Of a stretch of DNA of 7,209 nucleotides, positions 1-5,479 are shown in pieces. The number at the start of each line of letters is the position of its first letter. The first letter of the stretch is position 1. The stretch spans positions 1-7,209 of the forward strand of contig JAZGDL010000325.1 of NCBI GenBank assembly GCA_036477795.1. The letters run 5' to 3'. The stretch comes from JAZGDL01 sp036477795 (GTDB lineage Bacteria; Planctomycetota; Phycisphaerae; UBA1845). The translations under genes were made by a program, and so were the position numbers. The notes under the pieces are model-generated. The model was not told the origin of the DNA. It saw only the letters and a program-made list of their open reading frames with translations, and ran no database searches.

Positions 1-260
1 GCTGCTTGATTGCCAGGCGGGCACCGCGCCGGTGATCGACGACGGCGTGGCCTGCACGGACGACTCCTGCGACGAGGTGAACGACGTCGTGGTGAACATG
101 CCCAACAACGCCAACTGCGACAACGGGGTGTTCTGCGACGGCGCGGAGACCTGCGACGCGCTGCTTGATTGCCAGGTGGGCTCCGAGCCTTGCCCCCCGG
201 AGTCATGCGATGAGATTGATGATGAGTGCGCCTGCCAGAACGATACGGACTGCGACGACG
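1..260 (+). repeat. Long intragenic direct repeat, copy 1
   Basis: This stretch aligns without gaps to 457-716 at an offset of 456 bp (152 codons). I count 13 mismatches in 260 positions, and positions 1-106 are identical to 457-562. It encodes a Cys-rich block starting VIDDGVACTDDSC. The copy probably extends left of the window. Confidence 0.9.
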
Positions 261-2206
261 GGCTGTTCTGCAACGGGAACGAGACGTGCGATTCGGCGAT
301 CAGCACTTGCCGGGCGGGCACGCCTCCGGTGATCGATGACGGGGTGGCCTGCACCGACGACTCCTGCGACGAAGTGAACGACGTCGTGGTGAACACGCCC
401 AACGACGCCAACTGTGACAACGGCCTGTTCTGTGACGGTACGGAGACCTGCGACGCGCTGCTTGATTGCCAGGCGGGCACCGCGCCGGTGATCGACGACG
501 GCGTGGCCTGCACGGACGACTCCTGCGACGAGGTGAACGACGTCGTGGTGAACATGCCCAACGACGCCAACTGCGACAACGGCGTGTTCTGCGACGGTGC
601 GGAGACCTGCGATGCGCTGCTTGATTGCCAGGCGGGCTCCGAGCCTTGCCCCTCGGAGTCATGCGATGAGGGCAATGATGAGTGCGCCTGTGTGAACGAT
701 ACGGACTGCGACGACGATAACCCCTGTACGGAGGACTCGTGTGACGAGGTCACCCACACGTGCGAGCACCTTGATGATAACGGGGCCTTCTGTGGCGACG
801 GGATCTTCTGCACCGGGATTGACAGGTGCGTCAATGGGACGTGCGAGCGCACCGAGGCGTGTCCGGGTCGAGCTTGTGACGAAGTGACCCGCACGTGCCG
901 TGACTGTGTCAGCGACGCCGACTGCGATGACCGGGCAGGCTGCACGGAGGACACATGTGATACGGCCACCGGTAGGTGCACCCGCGACGCCGACAATGCG
1001 GAGTGCGATGACGAGCTGTTCTGCAACGGTGCCGAGACGTGTAATCCGCTTGACCCGGACGCTGACCCATCAACTGGTTGCGTGGCAGGTGCCGCGATCA
1101 TTTGTGTTGATGACGGCAGGTCGTGCACCGTCGAGTTTTGTGATGAGGCGATCGACTCGTGCAGCCGCGACGACTCGAACTGTGAGCCGGGGCCGGAGCC
1201 GGGGCCGGGGCCGCCTGAGCCACAGCCCGTACCGCCAAAGCCCGGGACCGCAACGGGCACGGTCGACCCGCTGGGAAACGTTGATGTCGAAGTGACAAGC
1301 GTCGATGGCGAGACCACAGCAGCCGTGGAAATCAGCAACGGAACCACGGACCAGACGGTGACCCTCGAGTTGCTCCAAAACGCAAGGGGCCCCGGAGTCG
1401 ACGGTATCGCGACATTTGTCGGGTTCGCCGGCAATCGCGCCCTTGACGTCACGCTGCGTGTTACAACGGATCTGCTGCGACCGGGCACGTTCATCGCGGT
1501 CGTTGAGCTGGTCGTCCAGGAATCCGCACTGGCGGCCCTCGGCATGGCGGTGGAAGACGTCGCATTGCACGTCCTCAATGAAGCCGTCGATCCGCCGACG
1601 TGGGTTCTAGCCGGTGACAACTTCGTGGGCGCGTTGGCGCCAACGGCCGTGCAGGGCGATTATGGATACCAGCGCAACAGCGACGGCACCGTGACCTATT
1701 GGGTGGTGCGGAACGAACTGAGCGCTTTCGCGGTCGGACAACCAGCCCTGGAAGACACGATCGACTGTGATAATGATGGGGTCCCCGACGATACCGAATC
1801 CGACACAGACGGTGACGGGGTGATCGACGATTGCGATCCTTGCCCGGCGGACAATCCGGACGACACGGACGGCGACTCCGTCTGTGACTCAACCGATATC
1901 TGCCCGGGATTTGATGACAATGCCGATGCCGATGGCGATGGCGTGCCTGACGGGTGCGACCCCTCCCCGGACGGGGATGACACCGTGGACGACGCCGTGG
2001 ACACCAACGGTGACGGCGCGGACGACGTCAGCGATCCGGCGGCGGAGGAGACGACGCCGACGGCGGATCAGCCCACACCAACAAGAAGCCCGGAGTGCGG
2101 GGCCGCTCCATGCGGGAGCCTTGGAATGCTCACGCTTCCCATGATCATGTTGGGTCTGGTGTCGATGCGTCGTCGCGTCGGCTACTTATCCGAGACCCGA
2201 CCGTAA
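1..2206 (+). CDS. Large secreted Cys-rich / Ca-binding repeat protein with C-terminal sorting tail (5' end missing)
   Basis: The reading frame is open from the first base (codons from position 2) and continues a repeat also seen downstream, so the gene starts outside the window; the GTG at 32 is internal. Residues here are counted from that GTG. Residues 1-384 are Cys-rich repeats of the CTDDSC / CDNGxFCDGxETC kind, resembling Dictyostelium-type CTDC repeats and probably disulfide-bonded. Residues 384-405 form a Gly/Pro/Glu linker. Residues 406-575 form a beta-rich domain I do not recognise, ending in LSAFAVG. Residues 577-646 carry DxDxDG-type repeats like thrombospondin type 3, expected to bind calcium. 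An acidic/Thr stretch follows, then a tail at 689-724 with CGAAPCG, a hydrophobic segment and MRRR, which looks like a C-terminal surface-sorting signal. Function is unknown; a structural or adhesive surface protein is plausible. The stop codon lies inside a REP-like arm (2190-2211). Confidence 0.85.
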   Translation, partial: LLDCQAGTAPVIDDGVACTDDSCDEVNDVVVNMPNNANCDNGVFCDGAETCDALLDCQVGSEPCPPESCDEIDDECACQNDTDCDDGLFCNGNETCDSAISTCRAGTPPVIDDGVACTDDSCDEVNDVVVNTPNDANCDNGLFCDGTETCDALLDCQAGTAPVIDDGVACTDDSCDEVNDVVVNMPNDANCDNGVFCDGAETCDALLDCQAGSEPCPSESCDEGNDECACVNDTDCDDDNPCTEDSCDEVTHTCEHLDDNGAFCGDGIFCTGIDRCVNGTCERTEACPGRACDEVTRTCRDCVSDADCDDRAGCTEDTCDTATGRCTRDADNAECDDELFCNGAETCNPLDPDADPSTGCVAGAAIICVDDGRSCTVEFCDEAIDSCSRDDSNCEPGPEPGPGPPEPQPVPPKPGTATGTVDPLGNVDVEVTSVDGETTAAVEISNGTTDQTVTLELLQNARGPGVDGIATFVGFAGNRALDVTLRVTTDLLRPGTFIAVVELVVQESALAALGMAVEDVALHVLNEAVDPPTWVLAGDNFVGALAPTAVQGDYGYQRNSDGTVTYWVVRNELSAFAVGQPALEDTIDCDNDGVPDDTESDTDGDGVIDDCDPCPADNPDDTDGDSVCDSTDICPGFDDNADADGDGVPDGCDPSPDGDDTVDDAVDTNGDGADDVSDPAAEETTPTADQPTPTRSPECGAAPCGSLGMLTLPMIMLGLVSMRRRVGYLSETRP
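329..487 (+). repeat. Shorter middle copy of the VIDDG Cys-rich unit
   Basis: A 53-codon unit beginning VIDDGVACTDDSC sits between the two long copies. It matches the units at 32 and 488 closely at protein level but with more synonymous differences. It is followed directly by the next unit at 488, whereas the unit at 32 is separated from this one by 99 codons. The spacing suggests loss or gain of sub-blocks by unequal recombination. Confidence 0.8.
457..716 (+). repeat. Long intragenic direct repeat, copy 2
   Basis: Partner of 1-260, about 95% identical and in the same reading frame. Differences cluster at the 3' end (positions about 671-694), where the encoded spacer changes from EIDDECACQ to EGNDECACV. 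Confidence 0.9.
1760..1973 (+). other. Thrombospondin type 3-like calcium-binding repeats (within the first gene)
   Basis: The encoded segment has successive Asp-rich loops such as DCDNDGVPDD, DTDGDGVIDDCD and DADGDGVPDGCD, with regularly placed Cys. This is the signature of TSP3/OmpA-type Ca-binding repeats. Such stretches commonly form rigid stalks between a surface domain and a cell-envelope anchor, which fits the sorting-like tail that follows. Confidence 0.8.
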
Positions 2207-2260
2207 GGGAGGGCAAACGCTACCGCCCGACGGAACCGCTCCCTCACGGTCGCGGCTCGG
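2190..2260. repeat. REP-like inverted repeat pair (family A) at the end of the first gene
   Basis: The left arm 2190-2211 and the right arm 2231-2260 (read as reverse complement) match at 19 of the first 22 positions and share the core CGACCGT(A/G)AGGGAG. The left arm contains the TAA stop of the upstream gene (2204-2206). A third copy on the + strand lies at 3408-3432. The pair could fold into an imperfect hairpin and may act as a transcription end, but there is no T tract, so I call it a dispersed palindromic repeat rather than a terminator. Confidence 0.75.
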
Positions 2261-2313
2261 TTCGAGGGAATCGGGGGACATAATACCGAAAACATCTCAT
2301 TATCGCAGCTTGC

Positions 2314-2347
2314 CATATTCTGTCTCCCGTTTTATTCTTGGAATATG
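2314..2347 (+). promoter_or_regulatory. Candidate operator: CATATTC...GAATATG inverted half-sites over the repressor start
   Basis: A perfect 7-bp inverted repeat, CATATTC at 2314-2320 and GAATATG at 2341-2347, is separated by 20 bp, and the right half overlaps the ATG of the HTH/S24 gene. The centre-to-centre distance is 27 bp. LexA/CI-type regulators often repress their own gene, so this is a reasonable autoregulatory site, but one short palindrome in AT-richer DNA can arise by chance. No convincing -35/-10 pair was found; CATAAT at 2279-2284 is the best -10-like hexamer. Confidence 0.25.
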
Positions 2348-3007
2348 CCTGACCTGCAGAACAACGCAGTCCTCCGGGCCCGGGAAAGCCTCGGTCAGCG
2401 CATTCGGCGGATTCGCAAACAACGGCGGCTTACCCAGAATGAACTGGCGGAGCGCGCTGGAATCAATCAGGGGTATCTTTCCGCCATCGAGCGCGATCAG
2501 CGCGATCCGTCCATGCGCACGCTGGATGCCTTGGCGGTGGCCCTTGACGCTCCCCAGGCGGTGCTGATTGGAGCGGGCCCGGAACATGATGCCCCGCAAC
2601 CGCTCGAAACACGGGAGGTCCCTTTGCTCGGCTCCATCCCCGCCGGCAAGCCCTCGCAATCGCAGGCCCAACTTGAGATGTTTCCGGTGCTCCGGCACCT
2701 GTGGGCTGCGGATCGCTACTGCCTGAAGCTGAGCTTCGACAGCATGGAGCCCACGCTGAAGCCGGACGACATCGTGCTGGTGCACTACCGGCCGGACGCC
2801 GATCCGGAACACGTCCAAGGGCGCATCTGCGCCTGTCTGGTGGACGGCAATCCGACGCTCAAACGGGTGTCCGTGGAACACCGTGGGCCCAGGCAGGTGG
2901 TCATCCTGCGGGGCGACAACCCCGCGGCGCCTCCCATGACGGTGGACGAGGGCAGTGAGTTCTCCATCCAGGGCATCGTCGTGAAGCTGGTCAGTCGCGA
3001 CCTTTAG
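2345..3007 (+). CDS. HTH (XRE-type) / S24 peptidase-domain repressor, LexA/CI-like
   Basis: A 220-residue two-domain transcriptional repressor. Residues about 17-72 form a helix-turn-helix of the Cro/CI/XRE type, with TQNELAERAGINQGYLSAIE as the core. Residues about 90-215 form a LexA-like S24 domain. PLLGSIPAGKP gives an Ala100-Gly101 cleavage site, Ser133 in FDSMEPTL is the nucleophile, and Lys173 in PTLKRV is the general base. The spacings (32 and 40 residues) are close to those of LexA. Known relatives cleave themselves when stimulated by RecA filaments, which derepresses their targets; whether this one does is inferred. The HTH is not the winged type of true LexA, so it is CI-like rather than LexA. 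ATG 2345 is chosen because the frame has no upstream ATG or GTG back to the REP repeat; the RBS is weak (TTGGA). No phage genes adjoin it, so its targets are unknown. Confidence 0.9.
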   Translation: MPDLQNNAVLRARESLGQRIRRIRKQRRLTQNELAERAGINQGYLSAIERDQRDPSMRTLDALAVALDAPQAVLIGAGPEHDAPQPLETREVPLLGSIPAGKPSQSQAQLEMFPVLRHLWAADRYCLKLSFDSMEPTLKPDDIVLVHYRPDADPEHVQGRICACLVDGNPTLKRVSVEHRGPRQVVILRGDNPAAPPMTVDEGSEFSIQGIVVKLVSRDL

Positions 3008-3008
3008 C

Positions 3009-3048
3009 AGCCCGCCTGCGGCGGCTTAGCGGTGTCGCGTGCGACACC
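3009..3048. repeat. Two adjacent hairpins just after the repressor gene
   Basis: CCGCC (3012-3016) pairs with GGCGG (3020-3024) across a 3-nt loop. Then GGTGTCGC (3031-3038) pairs perfectly with GCGACACC (3041-3048) across 2 nt. They begin two bases after the stop codon. They could help end transcription, but no U tract follows, so they may equally be a dispersed palindromic repeat. Confidence 0.5.
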
Positions 3049-3239
3049 CTTACAGAGGTGATCGCTCCACACCCCCCAAGGAGGCGGCACCCCAATACTG
3101 TTCGGCACGTGAATTGTCTCCGGTCTTGGCCATCCCCGCCGTCTCGGCGCGGGGGCTCATGATACTCTCGCTGTTGACTGTCGGGGCCATCGTCATTCAG
3201 GAACGCCGGCGTACGCTGGCTTGCCGGAGTTGGCCGTGA
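3039..3239 (+). pseudogene. Remnant of a secreted protein: decayed IPTVSEWG-type C-terminal sorting signal
   Basis: The frame is open from 3030 to the TGA at 3237-3239. From residue 32 (nt 3132) it reads IPAVSARG, a hydrophobic stretch LMILSLLTVGAIVI, then QERRR. This lines up with the intact tail of the downstream oxidase: IPTVSEWG, hydrophobic segment, RRR. The Glu-Trp of the motif has become Ala-Arg (codons GCG CGG), each one base from GAG and TGG. The roughly 30 codons before it match nothing I recognise, and there is no RBS at the GTG at 3039. I read it as the 3' end of a lost exported-protein gene. It could instead be a chance hydrophobic frame. Confidence 0.45.
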
Positions 3240-3276
3240 CGGCTATACTGGCAACTTGACAAGTGCTCAAGGGAGC

Positions 3277-3294
3277 CGCGGGCTTCTGCCCGCG
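3277..3294. repeat. Small GC hairpin CGCGGGC-TTCT-GCCCGCG
   Basis: A perfect 7-bp stem (3277-3283 with 3288-3294) closes a 4-nt loop. It can be extended imperfectly by GAG...CTC outside. It lies 37 bp before the signal-peptide ORF. It may be a terminator-like or REP-like structure; no T tract follows. Confidence 0.5.
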
Positions 3295-3330
3295 CGGACT
3301 CGCCGTATTCGATGTTTCGGGGGGACTGAA

Positions 3331-3483
3331 ATGACAACCCCTAGACCTACCCATCCGGTGGCTCTCATCCTAAGTGTCAGTCTTGTGACGCTTGCCGTGC
3401 CACCAATCCGAGCCGCGACCGTAAGGGAGCGGGCGGCGGGCACCGTCGTAACTCGAAAGCGATACAATGAGCGTCGATTATAA
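3331..3483 (+). pseudogene. Truncated signal-peptide ORF running into a REP-like repeat
   Basis: A 50-codon ORF starts at ATG 3331, six bases after a G-rich RBS-like run (3319-3324). Residues 1-28 look like an export signal: MTTPRPTH, then the hydrophobic core PVALILSVSLVTLAV, then PPIRA. From nt 3408 the sequence is a family A REP copy, encoding RAATVRER, after which the frame soon ends at TAA 3481-3483. The simplest reading is the 5' end of an exported-protein gene cut off by the repeat or by a repeat-mediated deletion. It could still be translated as a small peptide. It ends 33 bp before the oxidase start. Confidence 0.5.
3408..3432 (+). repeat. REP-like repeat family A, third copy
   Basis: These 25 bases match the reverse complement of the right arm at 2236-2260 at 24 of 25 positions; the only difference is GTAAGG versus GTGAGG. 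No inverted partner was found close by. It overlaps the 3' part of the signal-peptide ORF. Confidence 0.8.
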
Positions 3484-3510
3484 TGACATAAGAGACATGT
3501 GAACGGAGGG
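3479..3510 (+). promoter_or_regulatory. Candidate -10 box and RBS for the oxidase gene
   Basis: TATAAT at 3479-3484 is a perfect -10 hexamer located 32 bp before ATG 3517. No good -35 hexamer lies 16-19 bp upstream, so promoter strength is uncertain. GGAGGG at 3505-3510 is a strong Shine-Dalgarno sequence six bases before ATG 3517, which decides that start over the GTG at 3499. Confidence 0.45.
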
Positions 3511-3516
3511 CAACAA

Positions 3517-5271
3517 ATGAAGAGTAATGTGCTCGTGCTCGTTTCGGTCGTTCTTGCAAGCTGCACCCGTGGGCTAGCCGCCGGCGAGCCGGGGTTGGAC
3601 AAGAACGTTGCTCCACACAACGAGGGCGTTTCACCCGGTGCGCACAACCCTGTGGGACCGGCTTTCCAGCCGGTCAAACGACAGGCTGGAAAGCCTGTCC
3701 CACAACAGGCTGTTCCTCCGGGCGAAGTGAGAAGGCAGGGGGATCCGTCGCTATTATCCGAGCCCCAAGCGCCAGCGCGGGGTCTGCCAACGCTTGTAGG
3801 CCAGTGGGACGGGCCTTACGCCTGGCCCGTGGAGGCGATCCACGCGTTCCTGCTGCCCACGGGAAAAGTGTTGCATTTCGCTTTCCCCGGCGAGATCCAG
3901 TTCCCCAGCGCCTACGTGTGGGATCCGGTGACCGGGGAGTTCACTGCGGTGCCGGTCAACCGCCCCCTGTTTTGTAGCGGGCATTCGTTCATGGCCGACG
4001 GGCGGCTATTGGTCACGGGGGGCAACGGCCCTGCGCCCAAGGGAGAATTCCGCGGTATCAAGGACACCCACATCTTCAACCCCTTTGACGAAACCTGGAC
4101 GCGCGTCGAAGACATGGCCGACGGCCGCTGGTACCCGACGAACGTCACCCTGGCCGACGGCAACGTGTTAACGTTCTCGGGCCTGGACGAGTTGACCGGC
4201 GCAGTCAACAGCGACATCGAGTTGTACGAGCCCGGTTCGGGCCTGGGCTGGCAGATTGTTGCCAACCAGGCGCTGCCGCTCTACCCCCGGATGCACCTGC
4301 TGAGCACGGGTGATGTGTTCTATGCGGGGCCCTCGTGGTGGACCGGGGTATTCGGAGTCGATACCTGGTCATGGTACGACGAAGTCCCGAACAACTACGG
4401 AGGTCGATACGAAGGCATCTCGGTGCAGCTTCCCGGACAGCAGGACGCGGTGATGATCATCGGGGGGCAGAGCGGGGGCGTTGTCACTGCCACGGCTGAG
4501 ATCATTGACCTGGGTGATACATTGCCTGCTTGGCGGTACACGCTGCAACCGATGAACTACGCGCGCATGCACGCCGATGCGGTGATTCTACCGGACGGCA
4601 AGATTCTGGTGGTCGGCGGGCACAGCGAGCAGCACGACGAGGGCGGCGGCGGGCCACCGGCCTCCACGGTCTACGAGGCCGAGATGTATGACCCGGCCAC
4701 CGAAACATGGTCGCTGATGGCAGCCATGCAGAACCCCAGGGTGTATCACTCGACTGCCGTTCTGCTGCCCGACGCCCGCGTGCTGGCGGCTGGTTCCCTG
4801 GGGCAGTTCAACGCTGAGATATATTCTCCTCCCTATCTGTTCGGCGGGCCTCGACCGGTCATCGCAGCCGCTCCCGCACAGGCTCCCTACGGGGATTTTT
4901 TCGAGATCCAGACACCGGACGCGGCTGACATTGAATCGGTGGTGCTGATCCGCCTGGCCAGCGTGACCCATTCGGTCAACATGGATCAGCGCCACGTGAG
5001 GCTGGACTTCGTGCAATCACCGGGGTCACCCGGTATTCTCCTTGCCGACGCGCCGTCCAACCCCGCTCTCGCTCCTCCGGGGTACTACATGCTGTTCTTG
5101 CTTAACGCGGATGGAGTGCCCTCGACCGCGAAGATGATCCGGTTGAGCGAGGCTACCGAAGTCATCCCCACGGTATCTGAATGGGGCGCGGTCGTCATGG
5201 GCCTGTTGTTGTTGGGCGCGGGAACGATCGTTATAAGGCGGCGCTGTGAACTCTCTGCAAGACAACTGTGA
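3517..5271 (+). CDS. Secreted copper radical oxidase, galactose oxidase / glyoxal oxidase-like, with IPTVSEWG sorting tail
   Basis: A 584-residue exported protein. Residues 1-22 are a signal peptide; a low-complexity linker (about 25-90) precedes a Kelch-type beta-propeller (about 91-440) and a C-terminal Ig-like domain (about 445-545, DUF1929 type). All residues of the mononuclear copper/Tyr-Cys radical site have counterparts: Cys153 (LFCSGHS) and Tyr206 (GRWYPT) for the thioether cofactor, Tyr410-His411 (RVYHST) and His485 (SVTHSVNMDQR) as further ligands. Family members oxidise primary alcohols or aldehydes with O2, giving H2O2; the substrate cannot be read from sequence. The tail 550-576 (IPTVSEWG, hydrophobic segment, RRR) is a C-terminal sorting signal. 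LASC at 13-16 also looks like a lipobox. The ATG at 3517 follows GGAGGG. The gene lies upstream of the FG-GAP lipoprotein and probably shares its transcript. Confidence 0.9.
   Translation: MKSNVLVLVSVVLASCTRGLAAGEPGLDKNVAPHNEGVSPGAHNPVGPAFQPVKRQAGKPVPQQAVPPGEVRRQGDPSLLSEPQAPARGLPTLVGQWDGPYAWPVEAIHAFLLPTGKVLHFAFPGEIQFPSAYVWDPVTGEFTAVPVNRPLFCSGHSFMADGRLLVTGGNGPAPKGEFRGIKDTHIFNPFDETWTRVEDMADGRWYPTNVTLADGNVLTFSGLDELTGAVNSDIELYEPGSGLGWQIVANQALPLYPRMHLLSTGDVFYAGPSWWTGVFGVDTWSWYDEVPNNYGGRYEGISVQLPGQQDAVMIIGGQSGGVVTATAEIIDLGDTLPAWRYTLQPMNYARMHADAVILPDGKILVVGGHSEQHDEGGGGPPASTVYEAEMYDPATETWSLMAAMQNPRVYHSTAVLLPDARVLAAGSLGQFNAEIYSPPYLFGGPRPVIAAAPAQAPYGDFFEIQTPDAADIESVVLIRLASVTHSVNMDQRHVRLDFVQSPGSPGILLADAPSNPALAPPGYYMLFLLNADGVPSTAKMIRLSEATEVIPTVSEWGAVVMGLLLLGAGTIVIRRRCELSARQL
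3649..3709. repeat. Palindromic dispersed repeat (family B) inside the oxidase linker
   Basis: Arms 3652-3675 and 3680-3703 are inverted copies matching at 22 of 24 positions across a 4-nt AAAC loop. Each arm is also a perfect 8-bp hairpin by itself: 3656-3663 with 3668-3675, and 3680-3687 with 3692-3699. The outer CCTG/CAGG flanks (3649-3652 and 3706-3709) extend the symmetry. It is translated in frame as residues 45-64 of the oxidase, ending with KRQAGKPVPQ. Confidence 0.9.
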
Positions 5272-5322
5272 TCCGAACAATCCGCCGCGGAGCACATTGC
5301 CCAGAGTAATCCCCAATCGTCA
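5246..5322 (+). pseudogene. Displaced original 5' end of the FG-GAP lipoprotein gene
   Basis: The frame from GTG 5246 (AAGGCGG RBS-like sequence upstream, overlapping the oxidase 3' end by 26 bp) reads into LPRVIPNR and then enters the repeat element. If the putative element and one copy of its 9-bp flanking repeat are removed (5323-5488), this frame joins exactly the frame of the lipoprotein. LPRVIPNR is then followed by QSAVLCALIAAVAGC, a well-formed lipoprotein signal. The original start could be GTG 5246 or TTG 5297. This reconstruction is inference. Confidence 0.45.
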
Positions 5323-5479
5323 TAGGAGAGGCACGAAGGCACGAAGGGAAGAAGAGACGGAGGGACATACGGACGGAAATGAACAATCCGCAATCCGCAA
5401 TCCGCAATCCCCAATCCGCAATCCCCAATCCTCCCCCCTTCGTGCCTTTGTGCCTTCGTGCCTTCGTGCCTTCCCCAAA
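5323..5479. mobile_element. MITE-like palindromic element with heptamer array, flanked by 9-bp direct repeats
   Basis: A perfect 19-bp inverted repeat (AGGCACGAAGGCACGAAGG at 5329-5347; its complement at 5453-5471) encloses a short A/G-rich stretch and a heptamer array. Just outside, CAATCGTCA occurs at 5314-5322 and again at 5480-5488, as expected for a target-site duplication. There is no transposase, so it is non-autonomous if mobile at all. The whole insert (element plus one duplication) is 166 bp, not a multiple of three, so it would shift the reading frame. The heptamer type also occurs widely in environmental bacterial DNA as far as I recall, so this probably belongs to a dispersed repeat family. 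Confidence 0.6.

Noticed and set aside
32..34. GTG at 32 as the start of the first gene
   Set aside because: The frame is open to the window edge and the preceding codons (LLDCQAGTAP) are the same repeat found at 457-487, so the gene clearly extends upstream.
300..662. Arg/Pro-rich reverse-strand ORF opposite the Cys-rich repeats
   Set aside because: It mirrors the repeat-coding frame, has extreme composition, no RBS and no recognisable domain; it is a shadow of the + strand gene.
2300..2881. 193-codon reverse-strand ORF opposite the repressor
   Set aside because: The + strand frame has a complete HTH and S24 domain with catalytic residues; the reverse frame shows no known motif.
2345..3007. 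Prophage or SOS locus around the repressor
   Set aside because: No integrase, structural, lysis, recombination or DNA polymerase gene lies within the window; only the repressor itself has a phage-like architecture.
3031..3048. Rho-independent terminator after the repressor gene
   Set aside because: The stem is perfect but the loop is only two bases and no T-rich tract follows, so I list it only as a hairpin repeat.
3499..3501. GTG at 3499 as the oxidase start
   Set aside because: It lies upstream of the strong GGAGGG RBS, which is correctly spaced for ATG 3517; starting at 3499 would also add a polar segment before the signal peptide.
5384..5432. CRISPR-like array
   Set aside because: The units are 7 bp and directly adjacent with no spacers, so this is a simple tandem repeat.
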